DNA from: Pseudomonas rhizophila
Lineage (GTDB): Bacteria > Pseudomonadota > Gammaproteobacteria > Pseudomonadales > Pseudomonadaceae
DNA length: 64,000 nucleotides
Assembly (NCBI RefSeq): GCF_003033885.1
Contig: NZ_CP024081.1
Location: 4,998,499-5,062,498, forward strand
Direction of reading: 5' to 3'
In this document: positions 1-8,204 of the stretch, piece after piece
Numbering within the stretch: the stretch's first letter is position 1
Layout: the number at the start of each line of letters is the position of its first letter
Notes under the pieces: generated by a model
What the model saw: only the letters and a program-made list of their open reading frames with translations
What the model was told of the DNA's origin: nothing
The model's database searches: none
Program-made: the position numbers and the translations under genes

Positions 1-5
1 GTATC

Positions 6-11
6 TGTCAA
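6..11 (-). promoter_or_regulatory. -35 element of a further rrn promoter, cut by window edge
   Basis: TTGACA on the minus strand lies 82 bp downstream of the P1 -10 element. In Pseudomonas rrn leaders a second promoter follows P1 at about this distance. Its -10 element is outside the window, so the assignment rests on position and the -35 hexamer. Confidence 0.6.
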
Positions 12-92
12 GCGGTTATTTTAAGAAGTTTTCAAAGTTTCCTCTGCAACTTCAACCACTTGCGCTTCCGATCTCTCGTTAGCGGGAGGCGA

Positions 93-120
93 ATTCTACA
101 GCGTTACTCGCTGCTGTCAA
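93..120 (-). promoter_or_regulatory. rrn promoter P1
   Basis: The minus strand reads TTGACA, a 16-bp spacer, TAGAAT, then TCGCCTCCCGC. Its architecture matches the tRNA-cluster promoter at 52351-52378 in this window (same hexamers, same spacer length). This and the conserved downstream leader identify it as a stable-RNA promoter. Confidence 0.85.
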
Positions 121-295
121 CACCTCTTTTTGACCGCTTTCGATCGAGAAGATCGAATCGTTAACGGAGCCAGGAAAACCGCCCCACCAACTGCTTCCCA
201 AGCTTCGATGACCTGAAGCCCTGCGCTGCCTAAAATCGTTTAACTCATTGAAACTTAATGAGTTTTTCGTTTCGACTGCGCCGGAAGTGGGGCGA

Positions 296-323
296 ATTAT
301 AGACTTCCAGGATTTGCCGTCAA
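296..323 (-). promoter_or_regulatory. rrn upstream promoter
   Basis: The minus strand reads TTGACG, a 16-bp spacer, then a perfect TATAAT, followed by the discriminator TCGCCCC. It is the farthest upstream of the rrn promoters and lies 8 bp beyond the msrQ stop codon. A C/G-rich discriminator is typical of stringently controlled stable-RNA promoters. Confidence 0.75.
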
Positions 324-330
324 GCGTTAA

Positions 331-951
331 TTACGCTTTTGTTGCAGAAGGTGCTTTGCGTCCAATTAAACGCGGTATCCGGCGCGTAACCACAGGAATT
401 CGAAGCATCAAAAGCACAGCACCTATAAAGGCGTAAATCGACCACTCCTTAAGATCCGCCCGCACAATCCACAACATATGCAGCAATCCAAGGCCCAAGA
501 TCGGATAAACCAGGCGATGCAGTTTTTTCCAGCGCGCGCCCAGTCGCCGCTGACTGTAGCGATTGGAAGTAATCGCCAGCGCCAAGAGCCCAAGAAACCC
601 GAGCGCTCCGACGATAATATAAGGTCGCTTGCTCAGCTCGACGCCCAGTTGCGACCAATCGAACCCCAGGATGAACGCCGTATACCCACTCAAATGCAGC
701 ACCACATAAGCAAAGCACCACAATCCCAGCTGACGCCTGACCGCGATCCACCCTGCCCACCCCGTGAGTTTCTGCAACGGCGTCATGCTCAAGGTGATCA
801 ACAACAAAATAAGCGTGCCCAACCCGAGCCGATCCACCAGCACCTTGCCTGGGTCAGGCCCCAACTTATTCATCAACGCTTCGTAGAGCCAGAGCAACGG
901 CCAAACCGCCGCCGCGACAAAGACGCCGATTCGCCAGACTGGAAAACGCAT
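331..951 (-). CDS. msrQ: MsrQ, haem-binding membrane subunit of the MsrPQ methionine sulfoxide reductase
   Basis: This 206-residue inner-membrane protein of the ferric reductase-like/YedZ family has about six hydrophobic segments. Histidines in 'YVVLHLSGY', 'WKKLHRLVY' and 'GLLHMLW' are the likely haem ligands. MsrQ passes electrons from the quinone pool or flavin to periplasmic MsrP, which repairs oxidised methionines in envelope proteins. The start codon overlaps the msrP stop (ATGA), implying translational coupling. The length is normal for the family. The gene runs straight into the rrn promoter region, and no terminator is evident between them. Confidence 0.93.
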   Translation of the reverse strand: MRFPVWRIGVFVAAAVWPLLWLYEALMNKLGPDPGKVLVDRLGLGTLILLLITLSMTPLQKLTGWAGWIAVRRQLGLWCFAYVVLHLSGYTAFILGFDWSQLGVELSKRPYIIVGALGFLGLLALAITSNRYSQRRLGARWKKLHRLVYPILGLGLLHMLWIVRADLKEWSIYAFIGAVLLMLRIPVVTRRIPRLIGRKAPSATKA

Positions 952-1964
952 CAGTAGTCCTTCCTCAAGTCCATCCCTGCATATAAAGAAGCGACTTCAT
1001 CCTGATAGCCGTTGAACATCAACGTATCGCGCACGTTAGGACTGAACAGCCCGCTCGGCAGACGGCGCTCCCGTGCCTGGGTCCAACGCGGGTGATCGAC
1101 CGTCGGATTGACGTTGGCGTAAAAGCCGTACTCGTCGGACGCAATGCTCTGCCAGGTGGTCTTGGGCTGCTCGCTGACCAGACTGATGCGCACAATGGAC
1201 TTCACACTTTTGAACCCGTACTTCCACGGCACCACCAAGCGCAACGGTGCACCGTTCTGATTCGGCAACTCTCGCCCATACATCCCAACCGCCATGATTG
1301 CCAGCGGATTCATCGCTTCATCCAGTCGCAAGCCCTCGACATAAGGCCAGTCGATCAAAGCAAACCCTGAGCGCTGCCCTGGCATAGTCTTGGGATCCTG
1401 CAGGGTTTCGAAACGAATGTACTTGGCCTTGGAGGTCGGCTCGACCTGCTTGAGCAACGCCGAAATGGGAAAGCCAATCCATGGGATAACCATGGACCAG
1501 GCCTCCACGCACCGCAGGCGATAGATTCGCTCCTCCAACTGGTAAGGCTTCATGAAGTCTTCCAAGGCATAGCGCCCCGGCCTGCCCACCTCTCCATCCA
1601 CCACCACGCTCCAGGGCTCGGTTTTCAAGGATCCGGCATTGGCCGCCGGATCACCTTTGCCGGTTCCGAACTCATAGAAATTGTTGTAATGGGTGGCGTC
1701 TTTAAAAGGGGTGATGGACTCATCCTTGACCGTAACCGCGCCCCATTGGGTGGACGGCAGCTTCTCGGCAAACCAGGACGGCGCCTTGCCGGGCTCGACA
1801 TCCGCATAACGCGCAACATCGGCAGCACTGGCCCAACGCGGAAGACCGCTGACGGCAAGCCCCGCCATGGCGGCCCCAAGCATTTGGCGACGGGATAGAT
1901 AGAGGGATTCTGGCGTGACGTCCGACTCAAGGCAGTCGGACGACTTGGGGATCTTGATCAGCAT
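951..1964 (-). CDS. msrP: MsrP, periplasmic molybdopterin protein-methionine-sulfoxide reductase catalytic subunit
   Basis: This 337-residue protein has a Tat signal at its N-terminus (SRRQMLGAA, residues ~24-32) followed by the sulfite-oxidase-like molybdopterin domain. The segment '[15 protein letters not shown]' contains the cysteine expected to ligate molybdenum. MsrP (YedY) reduces Met-sulfoxide in periplasmic proteins using electrons from MsrQ, encoded immediately downstream with a 4-bp overlap. GGAG lies 5 bp before the ATG. pssA lies upstream on the same strand. The full length suggests an intact gene. Confidence 0.95.
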   Translation of the reverse strand: MLIKIPKSSDCLESDVTPESLYLSRRQMLGAAMAGLAVSGLPRWASAADVARYADVEPGKAPSWFAEKLPSTQWGAVTVKDESITPFKDATHYNNFYEFGTGKGDPAANAGSLKTEPWSVVVDGEVGRPGRYALEDFMKPYQLEERIYRLRCVEAWSMVIPWIGFPISALLKQVEPTSKAKYIRFETLQDPKTMPGQRSGFALIDWPYVEGLRLDEAMNPLAIMAVGMYGRELPNQNGAPLRLVVPWKYGFKSVKSIVRISLVSEQPKTTWQSIASDEYGFYANVNPTVDHPRWTQARERRLPSGLFSPNVRDTLMFNGYQDEVASLYAGMDLRKDY

Positions 1965-2027
1965 GACAACTCCGCAGCATTGGAGGGCAGATGCACCAAT
2001 AGACTGCGGAGTATGAGGGAAATTACA

Positions 2028-2885
2028 TCACTCGGCTTTTTTGTGTCGGCGCAGGCGCAACAGGTATTGAACCGGGCCGGAAGCGGCATAGGCGAGGAAT
2101 ACCAGCAACAAGATACGTGGCGGATCACTGAAGACCACCGCGAACACCAGCACCACCGCCAGAATCGCAACGAACGGCACCCGCCCTTTGAGATCCAGCT
2201 CCTTGAAGCTGTTGTACTTGATGTTGCTGACCATCAGCATACCGGCCGCCGCTACCAGCAGCGCCACAAGGAACGACATCTTCGATCCCTGGATACCGTA
2301 GTCGCTGAAAGCCCAGACAACACCGGCTACGACACCCGCAGCGGCAGGACTCGCCAAGCCGATGAAGTAGCGCTTGTCAGCCGTACCGACCTGGGTGTTG
2401 AAACGTGCCAAACGCAACGCGGCACCGGCAACATAGATGAAGGCGACCATCCAGCCGACCTTGCCCATGTCCCCCAGCGCCCAACCGAACGCCAGCAAGG
2501 CCGGGGCCACGCCGAAAGCGACCATGTCCGACAGCGAATCGTACTCGGCACCGAACGCGCTCTGGGTATTGGTCATGCGGGCCACACGCCCGTCCAGGCC
2601 ATCGAGCACCATGGCGACAAAGATCGCGATGGCAGCGAAGGCAAAGTAACGACTCGCCCCGGCGCTATCGCCGGCGCTCAAGGCCGCTTGGGCGCTCATG
2701 GAGCTGATGATGGAATAGAAACCGGCGAACAGGTTCGCGGTGGTGAACAGATTCGGCAGCAGATAGATGCCACGGTGCCGGACCTTACGGCCTTCAGCGT
2801 CATGTCCTTCTTCGACGTGCTCATCGATGGGCAGCAGGCTTTCGGCGTCAGGAGCCTGGTTGGGCTCGTCGGGGCGTTCGCTCAT
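2028..2885 (-). CDS. pssA: CDP-diacylglycerol--serine O-phosphatidyltransferase
   Basis: PssA makes phosphatidylserine from CDP-diacylglycerol and serine in the inner membrane, the first step to phosphatidylethanolamine. It has the CDP-alcohol phosphotransferase signature DGLDGRVARMTNTQSAFG followed by the aspartates of 'EYDSLSDMV', and several hydrophobic helices. The acidic N-terminus (MSERPDEPNQAPDAES) is typical of Pseudomonas PssA. I start at the ATG at 2885 (285 residues); the frame stays open upstream to 3071 but that would run into the ilvC terminator. It lies downstream of ilvC and upstream of msrP. Confidence 0.93.
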   Translation of the reverse strand: MSERPDEPNQAPDAESLLPIDEHVEEGHDAEGRKVRHRGIYLLPNLFTTANLFAGFYSIISSMSAQAALSAGDSAGASRYFAFAAIAIFVAMVLDGLDGRVARMTNTQSAFGAEYDSLSDMVAFGVAPALLAFGWALGDMGKVGWMVAFIYVAGAALRLARFNTQVGTADKRYFIGLASPAAAGVVAGVVWAFSDYGIQGSKMSFLVALLVAAAGMLMVSNIKYNSFKELDLKGRVPFVAILAVVLVFAVVFSDPPRILLLVFLAYAASGPVQYLLRLRRHKKAE

Positions 2886-2984
2886 GGACAGTACCTTGCA
2901 ACGGTGTGAAAAATTCGACAGGTGTCTGGGACGAGGGTTCGGCCGCAAACGATGCAGCTTTATACCAGAAGCCACCGCCCAAAC

Positions 2985-3013
2985 GAAAAAACGCGGCCAG
3001 GGCCGCGTTTTCC
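2985..3013 (-). terminator. Intrinsic terminator of the ilvIHC operon
   Basis: On the minus strand a GC-rich stem (ACGCGGCC paired with GGCCGCGT) is followed by a T run (complement of the A run at 2985-2990). It sits 16 bp after the ilvC stop codon and separates the ilv operon from pssA. The A/T runs on both sides would let it act in either direction. Confidence 0.8.
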
Positions 3014-3028
3014 GATCAAGCTCGCGAC

Positions 3029-4048
<1,020 letters not shown>

Positions 4049-4090
4049 TTACCCCTATTTCCGGCCATTCAGGCCATTCGCTAATTTGGT

Positions 4091-4582
4091 TTAGATGCTC
4101 AGTACTTTGTCGCCACGGGCAATCCCGGTGACGCCACTGCGTACGGTTTCCAGAATCGAGGCAGTGCCGATCGATTGAATGAAGCTGTCGAGCTTGTCGC
4201 TGGTACCGGTCAACTGAACGGTATAGACGCTGGCGCTGACATCGACGATCTGCCCACGATAAATATCGGTAGTGCGTTTGATCTCGGCGCGCTGGGCACC
4301 GGTGGCCTTGACCTTGACCAGCATCAGCTCGCGCTCGATGTGCGCGCTTTCCGACAGGTCCACCAGCTTGACCACCTCGATCAGCTTGTTCAGGTTCTTG
4401 GTGATCTGCTCGATGATTTCATCGTGCCCCACAGTGGTCAACGTCAGACGCGACAGGGTCGGGTCTTCGGTTGGCGCCACGGTCAGGCTTTCGATGTTGT
4501 AGTTGCGCTGCGAAAACAGGCCCACTACGCGAGACAGAGCACCCGGTTCGTTTTCCAGAAGCAGGGAAATAATATGTCGCAT
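4091..4582 (-). CDS. ilvH: Acetolactate synthase small (regulatory) subunit
   Basis: This 163-residue regulatory subunit of acetohydroxyacid synthase has an N-terminal ACT domain (MRHIISLLLENEPGALSRVVGLF) that binds valine for feedback inhibition, followed by the C-terminal ALS small-subunit domain. I use the ATG at 4582; an in-frame upstream start at 4612 would lie inside ilvI. The ilvI stop and the ilvH start are only 2 bp apart, so the subunits are probably translationally coupled and made in matching amounts. Confidence 0.96.
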   Translation of the reverse strand: MRHIISLLLENEPGALSRVVGLFSQRNYNIESLTVAPTEDPTLSRLTLTTVGHDEIIEQITKNLNKLIEVVKLVDLSESAHIERELMLVKVKATGAQRAEIKRTTDIYRGQIVDVSASVYTVQLTGTSDKLDSFIQSIGTASILETVRSGVTGIARGDKVLSI

Positions 4583-4584
4583 GA

Positions 4585-6309
4585 TTAGGTACGCTCCGTC
4601 TTGCTCAGCCACATATCGCGCATGGAGCCGTCTTTGATCTGCATCGGGTAGACGTGCTCGCTGGTATCGACCTTGATATCGAGGAACACCAGGCGATCCT
4701 TCATGGCGAAAGCTTCTTCGAGCCCGGACTTCAAGTCCTTCAGGTCAGTGATGCGGATGCCCACGTGACCATAGGCTTCGACCAGCTTGACGAAGTCCGG
4801 CAACGACTCCATGTAGGAGTGCGAGTGACGGCTGCCGTAGCTCATGTCCTGCCACTGGCGAACCATGCCCAGTACGCCGTTGTTCAGGTTGACGATTTTC
4901 ACAGGCAAACCGTACTGCAGGCAGGTCGACAGCTCCTGGATGTTCATCTGGATACTGCCCTCGCCCGTGACACAGGCGACGTCGCTATCCGGAAAGCTCA
5001 ACTTGACGCCCATGGCCGCCGGGAAACCGAAGCCCATGGTGCCCAGACCACCGGAGTTGATCCAGCGGTTGGGCTTGTTGAACTTGTAGTACTGCGCGGC
5101 GAACATCTGGTGCTGGCCCACGTCGGAGGTCACAAAGGCATCGCCCTTGGTCACTTCGCACAGGGTTTCGATTACGGTCTGCGGCTTGATCACGCTGCCG
5201 TCGCCCTTGTCGTAAGGGAACAGGCCACGATCACCGCGCCACTCATCAACCTGCTTCCACCAACTGGCCACGGACTCCTTGTTCGGAGCCTCGCCGATTT
5301 CCTTGAGGATGGCGACCATTTCGCTCAGCACGCTCTCCACAGGACCGACAATCGGCACGTCTGCCTTGATGGTCTTGGAGATGGACGCTGGGTCGATGTC
5401 GATATGGATGATCTTGGCGTTCGGGCAAAATTTCGCCGGGCCGTTGATGACACGGTCGTCGAAACGCGCGCCGACCGCCAGAATCACATCGGCATGGTGC
5501 ATCGCCAGGTTGGCGGTATAGCTGCCGTGCATGCCGAGCATGCCGATGAACTGACGGTCAGTGCCCGGGTAGGCGCCCAACCCCATCAGCGTATTGGTGA
5601 CCGGCAGGTTGAGCATTTTCGCCAATTCGGTCAGCGGCGCGGAGCCACCACCGAGGATAACGCCGCCACCCGAGTACAGCACCGGACGCTTGGCCGCCAG
5701 CAGCATTTCGGCTGCCTTGCGGATTTGCCCGGAGTGACCGCGCACAGCCGGGCTGTAGGAACGCAGCTTGGCTTTCTTGGGGAAAATGTATTCGAACTTC
5801 TCGGCCGGGTTGGTCATGTCTTTCGGGACATCGACCACAACCGGGCCCGGACGACCGGATTCAGCCAGGTAGAAAGCCTTCTTCATGACCTCCGGGATCT
5901 CCGAAGCGTGCTTGATCATGAAGCTGTGCTTCACGATCGGCCGGGAAATACCGATCATGTCGGTTTCCTGGAACGCGTCGGTGCCGACCATGGTGCTGGG
6001 CACCTGACCGGAGATGATCACCATCGGGATAGAGTCCATGTACGCCGTGGCGATACCGGTGATGGCGTTCGTGGCGCCAGGGCCGGAAGTCACCAGGACC
6101 ACGCCGGCTTTACCGGTGGCACGGGCATAACCGTCAGCCATGTGGGTCGCCGCTTGCTCATGACGAACCAGGATGTGGGTCACTTCCGGTTCTTTGAACA
6201 GGGCATCATAGACATGAAGAAGAGCACCACCGGGGTACCCGTAGATATATTTGACGCCTTCGTCACGCAAAAAGCGGACGAGCATCTCACCGCCAGATAA
6301 AAGCTCCAC
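4585..6309 (-). CDS. ilvI: Acetolactate synthase 3 large (catalytic) subunit
   Basis: This catalytic subunit of acetohydroxyacid synthase is thiamine-diphosphate and FAD dependent and condenses pyruvate with pyruvate or 2-oxobutyrate. It has the N-terminal TPP domain with the catalytic glutamate ('[18 protein letters not shown]'), a central FAD-binding domain, and the C-terminal TPP motif starting '[14 protein letters not shown]' and ending in 'NLNN'. I choose GTG at 6309 (574 residues) because AGAGGTG (6316-6322) is placed correctly for it. An in-frame start farther upstream at 6345 lacks such a site. It is first gene of ilvIHC. Confidence 0.96.
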   Translation of the reverse strand: MELLSGGEMLVRFLRDEGVKYIYGYPGGALLHVYDALFKEPEVTHILVRHEQAATHMADGYARATGKAGVVLVTSGPGATNAITGIATAYMDSIPMVIISGQVPSTMVGTDAFQETDMIGISRPIVKHSFMIKHASEIPEVMKKAFYLAESGRPGPVVVDVPKDMTNPAEKFEYIFPKKAKLRSYSPAVRGHSGQIRKAAEMLLAAKRPVLYSGGGVILGGGSAPLTELAKMLNLPVTNTLMGLGAYPGTDRQFIGMLGMHGSYTANLAMHHADVILAVGARFDDRVINGPAKFCPNAKIIHIDIDPASISKTIKADVPIVGPVESVLSEMVAILKEIGEAPNKESVASWWKQVDEWRGDRGLFPYDKGDGSVIKPQTVIETLCEVTKGDAFVTSDVGQHQMFAAQYYKFNKPNRWINSGGLGTMGFGFPAAMGVKLSFPDSDVACVTGEGSIQMNIQELSTCLQYGLPVKIVNLNNGVLGMVRQWQDMSYGSRHSHSYMESLPDFVKLVEAYGHVGIRITDLKDLKSGLEEAFAMKDRLVFLDIKVDTSEHVYPMQIKDGSMRDMWLSKTERT

Positions 6310-6407
6310 GTTGTTCACCTCTAAAACGCCAGAATACCGGCCCACAAAAAGGGACGGGTCTTAATAGGTTTACTTCTCGGCAGAGCATGAGCGACGGTGG
6401 TCGCCGA

Positions 6408-6524
6408 CTACGTCAGCACTGACTGAGCAAGTATTGGGATCGTCCCAAGTGTTGCGGGCCTTTCCCACCCAGCGCGAGGTAACGCGTTGCGGGTGTAACA
6501 GGTCGGCGCGGATGTGCGCCTCAT
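6408..6524 (-). CDS. Possible ilv leader peptide (38 codons), speculative
   Basis: A short ORF in the ilvI leader reads MRRTSAPTCYTRNALPRAGW and continues to end in LGTIPILAQSVLT. Six of its last thirteen residues are Leu, Ile or Val, as expected for an attenuation peptide controlling branched-chain amino acid genes. The inverted repeat at 6434-6448 overlaps the region encoding this tail. Against it: no good ribosome-binding site precedes the ATG, and the only U-run candidate downstream (after CGTCCC, 6346-6356) would need a very long loop. Confidence 0.25.
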   Translation of the reverse strand: MRRTSAPTCYTRNALPRAGWERPATLGTIPILAQSVLT

Positions 6525-6574
6525 GATCTGCCGAGTGGGCCTGCTTCTGGCAGTCCCTCTACAGCGGACTTTGG

Positions 6575-6603
6575 ATTCTTCTGTTTCGCCCTCTGCAAGT
6601 CAA
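6575..6603 (-). promoter_or_regulatory. Candidate ilvIHC promoter
   Basis: The minus strand reads TTGACT, a 17-bp spacer, AAGAAT. The spacing is ideal and the -35 good; the -10 matches four of six positions of TATAAT. It would give a 5' untranslated leader of about 260 nt. Confidence 0.5.
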
Positions 6604-6709
6604 GCCGTCAATGTGCTTTATTCGAAGTAAGCGCATGAGAACGCAAGAAAAAACCTTTAAACAGCAACTGTGTTAGCTTCAATTGCGCAACCCATGACAA
6701 GGAAACAGC

Positions 6710-7132
6710 ATGCGAATGTTCTTCTTGACGGCCAGCCTGCTGGTTGGCCTGAGCCCGATGTGCATGGCCGGTCAGGTCTATAAATGGGTGGACGCCCAAG
6801 GGGTTACCCACTTTGGCTCCCAGCCACCGCCTGAAGGACAGGCCACGACGGTGATCAAGTCCTCCCCTTCCGCCGCCAAGCCAGCAGCCCCCCCGCCTGC
6901 CGGGGTCATTGGTGACCAGAAGGCGATTGACCAACAGGTCAAGCAACAGATTGCCGAGCAGCAAGCCCAGCTCAAGGCCTTCTGCGAACAGACTCGGACC
7001 AATCTGGCGCAACTGCAGAACAACCCGCGGGTACGCGAGGATGTGGAAGGGGAAATGCGCCGCCTCACAGAAGAGGAGCGGCGCCAGCGCATCGACGAAA
7101 CCCGCAAGCAGATCGAGGAGCACTGCCAATAA
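6710..7132 (+). CDS. DUF4124 domain-containing secreted protein
   Basis: This 140-residue protein has an N-terminal signal peptide (MRMFFLTASLLVGLSPMCMA) followed by the DUF4124 core (GQVYKWVDAQGVTHFGSQPP), then a Pro/Ala linker and a charged Gln/Glu-rich helical tail. Proteins of this family are small exported proteins of unknown function. AAGGAAA precedes the ATG. It is divergent from ilvI and convergent with the yqcC-like gene, 7 bp from its end. I cannot assign a role. Confidence 0.85.
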   Translation: MRMFFLTASLLVGLSPMCMAGQVYKWVDAQGVTHFGSQPPPEGQATTVIKSSPSAAKPAAPPPAGVIGDQKAIDQQVKQQIAEQQAQLKAFCEQTRTNLAQLQNNPRVREDVEGEMRRLTEEERRQRIDETRKQIEEHCQ

Positions 7133-7139
7133 ATGGCGG

Positions 7140-7469
7140 TCAGTTAACGTCGCTGATCAATTGGTCGAACTGCGCCAACAGTCGCTGCAACTCCACGCCT
7201 TGCCCCGGCCGCTGGGCATAGACCATTTGAGCCATCTCCAGGATGCCCGAGGCGTTGGGCAGCGGCAGGTCATTTTCCAGGATGGCTTTCATGCGCGGCA
7301 GGAAAATCCATTGCAGCCATTGCTCGAAGTCCAGCGTGTCGACCGCGAACGGCTCGACACTGGCCAACGCCTCGGCCGACGGCGAAACGCTGCTCCACCA
7401 GCCCTGGACCCGCAACTCGCGCTCAATCAGCAGCAACTGATCGGCGATCTTGGGAAAACGCGTATCCAT
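7140..7469 (-). CDS. YqcC family protein
   Basis: This 109-residue cytoplasmic protein of the YqcC (DUF446) family has the conserved core 'FEQWLQWIFLPRM' and the Asn/Ala-rich 'NDLPLPNASGILEMA'. YqcC is often encoded beside the tRNA pseudouridine synthase truC, but its function is not settled. Here it is last in mrcB-(TPR lipoprotein)-yqcC, and its ATG overlaps the stop of the lipoprotein gene (ATGA). Confidence 0.85.
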   Translation of the reverse strand: MDTRFPKIADQLLLIERELRVQGWWSSVSPSAEALASVEPFAVDTLDFEQWLQWIFLPRMKAILENDLPLPNASGILEMAQMVYAQRPGQGVELQRLLAQFDQLISDVN

Positions 7470-8188
7470 CAGAGCGAAACCTTGGCCTTCTGACGGGCCA
7501 ATGCCGCGCCGGCGGAGTCGCCTTGTTTCTCACGGGCCTGAGCGATCAATTCCCACAGGCTGGCCTGAAGCGCCGGACGACCGTTGGCGAATGTCAGGCC
7601 ACGGCGGGCCAGTTGCTCGGCTTGCGGCGCATCGCCCTGGGCCATGCGCACCTGGGCCAGGCGATAGAGAACCTGGGGTTCACGCGGCGCAACACGCTGG
7701 GCTCGCTCAAGGCTGGAGGACGCACCATTGAGGTCACCACCGGCCTGTTGCTGTTGGGCTGTGGTGAGCAATGCCAGTACTGGACCGTCCAATTGTTCAT
7801 CAGCGGACAGACCTCCCGAACTGGTCGAGGGAATGCTGCTCGGTGCAGAAGGCATGTTGAAGCTGCCCTGGTCGATTGGTGAGGTATCGATAGGGCCCGG
7901 CGTGATCGGCCCTGGCGTGATCGGTGTGCTGCTGATCGGTGCCGACGTCGTGGCGCCGCCACCGGGCACCATCACGACGACACCGGTATCGCCCTGGGGA
8001 ATCGCCTGGACCTGTCCCTGCACCGGCCGCTGCACCGTCGTTTGACGGAAGCCGCCATTGGCCGAGACCCGCTCGCTATTGGAAACGGCAGTGCCGGAAT
8101 CGACAACCGGAATCGAACCGCGTTGTACGGTAGAGCAACCACTGAGCAATGCCACGGCCGTAACCGCTGGAATCAACCACTTGTTCAC
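7469..8188 (-). CDS. TPR-containing outer-membrane lipoprotein, mrcB operon
   Basis: This 239-residue protein has a lipoprotein signal with lipobox LLSGC (Cys18). A long Thr/Pro/Ser/Gly-rich low-complexity linker (~50-125) includes SSTPITPGPITPGPIDTSPI. The C-terminal half carries tetratricopeptide repeats ('GGDLNGASSSLERAQRVAP', 'VLYRLAQVRMAQGDAPQA'). It starts 16 bp after mrcB on the same strand. Position and architecture recall lipoprotein partners of PBP1B (LpoB/LpoP type), and the TPR-lipoprotein layout fits LpoP described in Pseudomonas. That role is inference from context. Confidence 0.75.
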   Translation of the reverse strand: MNKWLIPAVTAVALLSGCSTVQRGSIPVVDSGTAVSNSERVSANGGFRQTTVQRPVQGQVQAIPQGDTGVVVMVPGGGATTSAPISSTPITPGPITPGPIDTSPIDQGSFNMPSAPSSIPSTSSGGLSADEQLDGPVLALLTTAQQQQAGGDLNGASSSLERAQRVAPREPQVLYRLAQVRMAQGDAPQAEQLARRGLTFANGRPALQASLWELIAQAREKQGDSAGAALARQKAKVSL

Positions 8189-8204
8189 TTGAAACCCTCT
8201 TTGC

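Larger units (their letters stand above)
1..330 (-). other. rRNA operon promoter/leader region
   Basis: No gene lies here. Read on the minus strand, the stretch carries a series of strong sigma70 promoters with GC-rich discriminators, followed by the leader sequence that precedes Pseudomonas 16S rRNA (GCTAACGAGAGATCGGAAG and onward, recognised from memory). The 16S gene itself must start to the left of the window. The region begins directly after the msrQ stop codon. Confidence 0.85.
6310..6709 (-). other. ilvI leader region (untranslated)
   Basis: This 400-bp gap separates ilvI from the divergent DUF4124 gene. On the minus strand it holds a candidate promoter (6575-6603), a leader of about 260 nt, a possible 38-codon leader ORF (6408-6524) and a perfect inverted repeat TTGGGA-CGA-TCCCAA (6434-6448). 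The long leader suggests post-initiation control, but no classical terminator stem directly before ilvI is obvious. Confidence 0.55.

Noticed and set aside
4654..6300. 548-codon open frame on the plus strand opposite ilvI
   Set aside because: Antisense shadow of a fully conserved enzyme gene; rich in His, Asp, Val and Arg with no recognisable motif.
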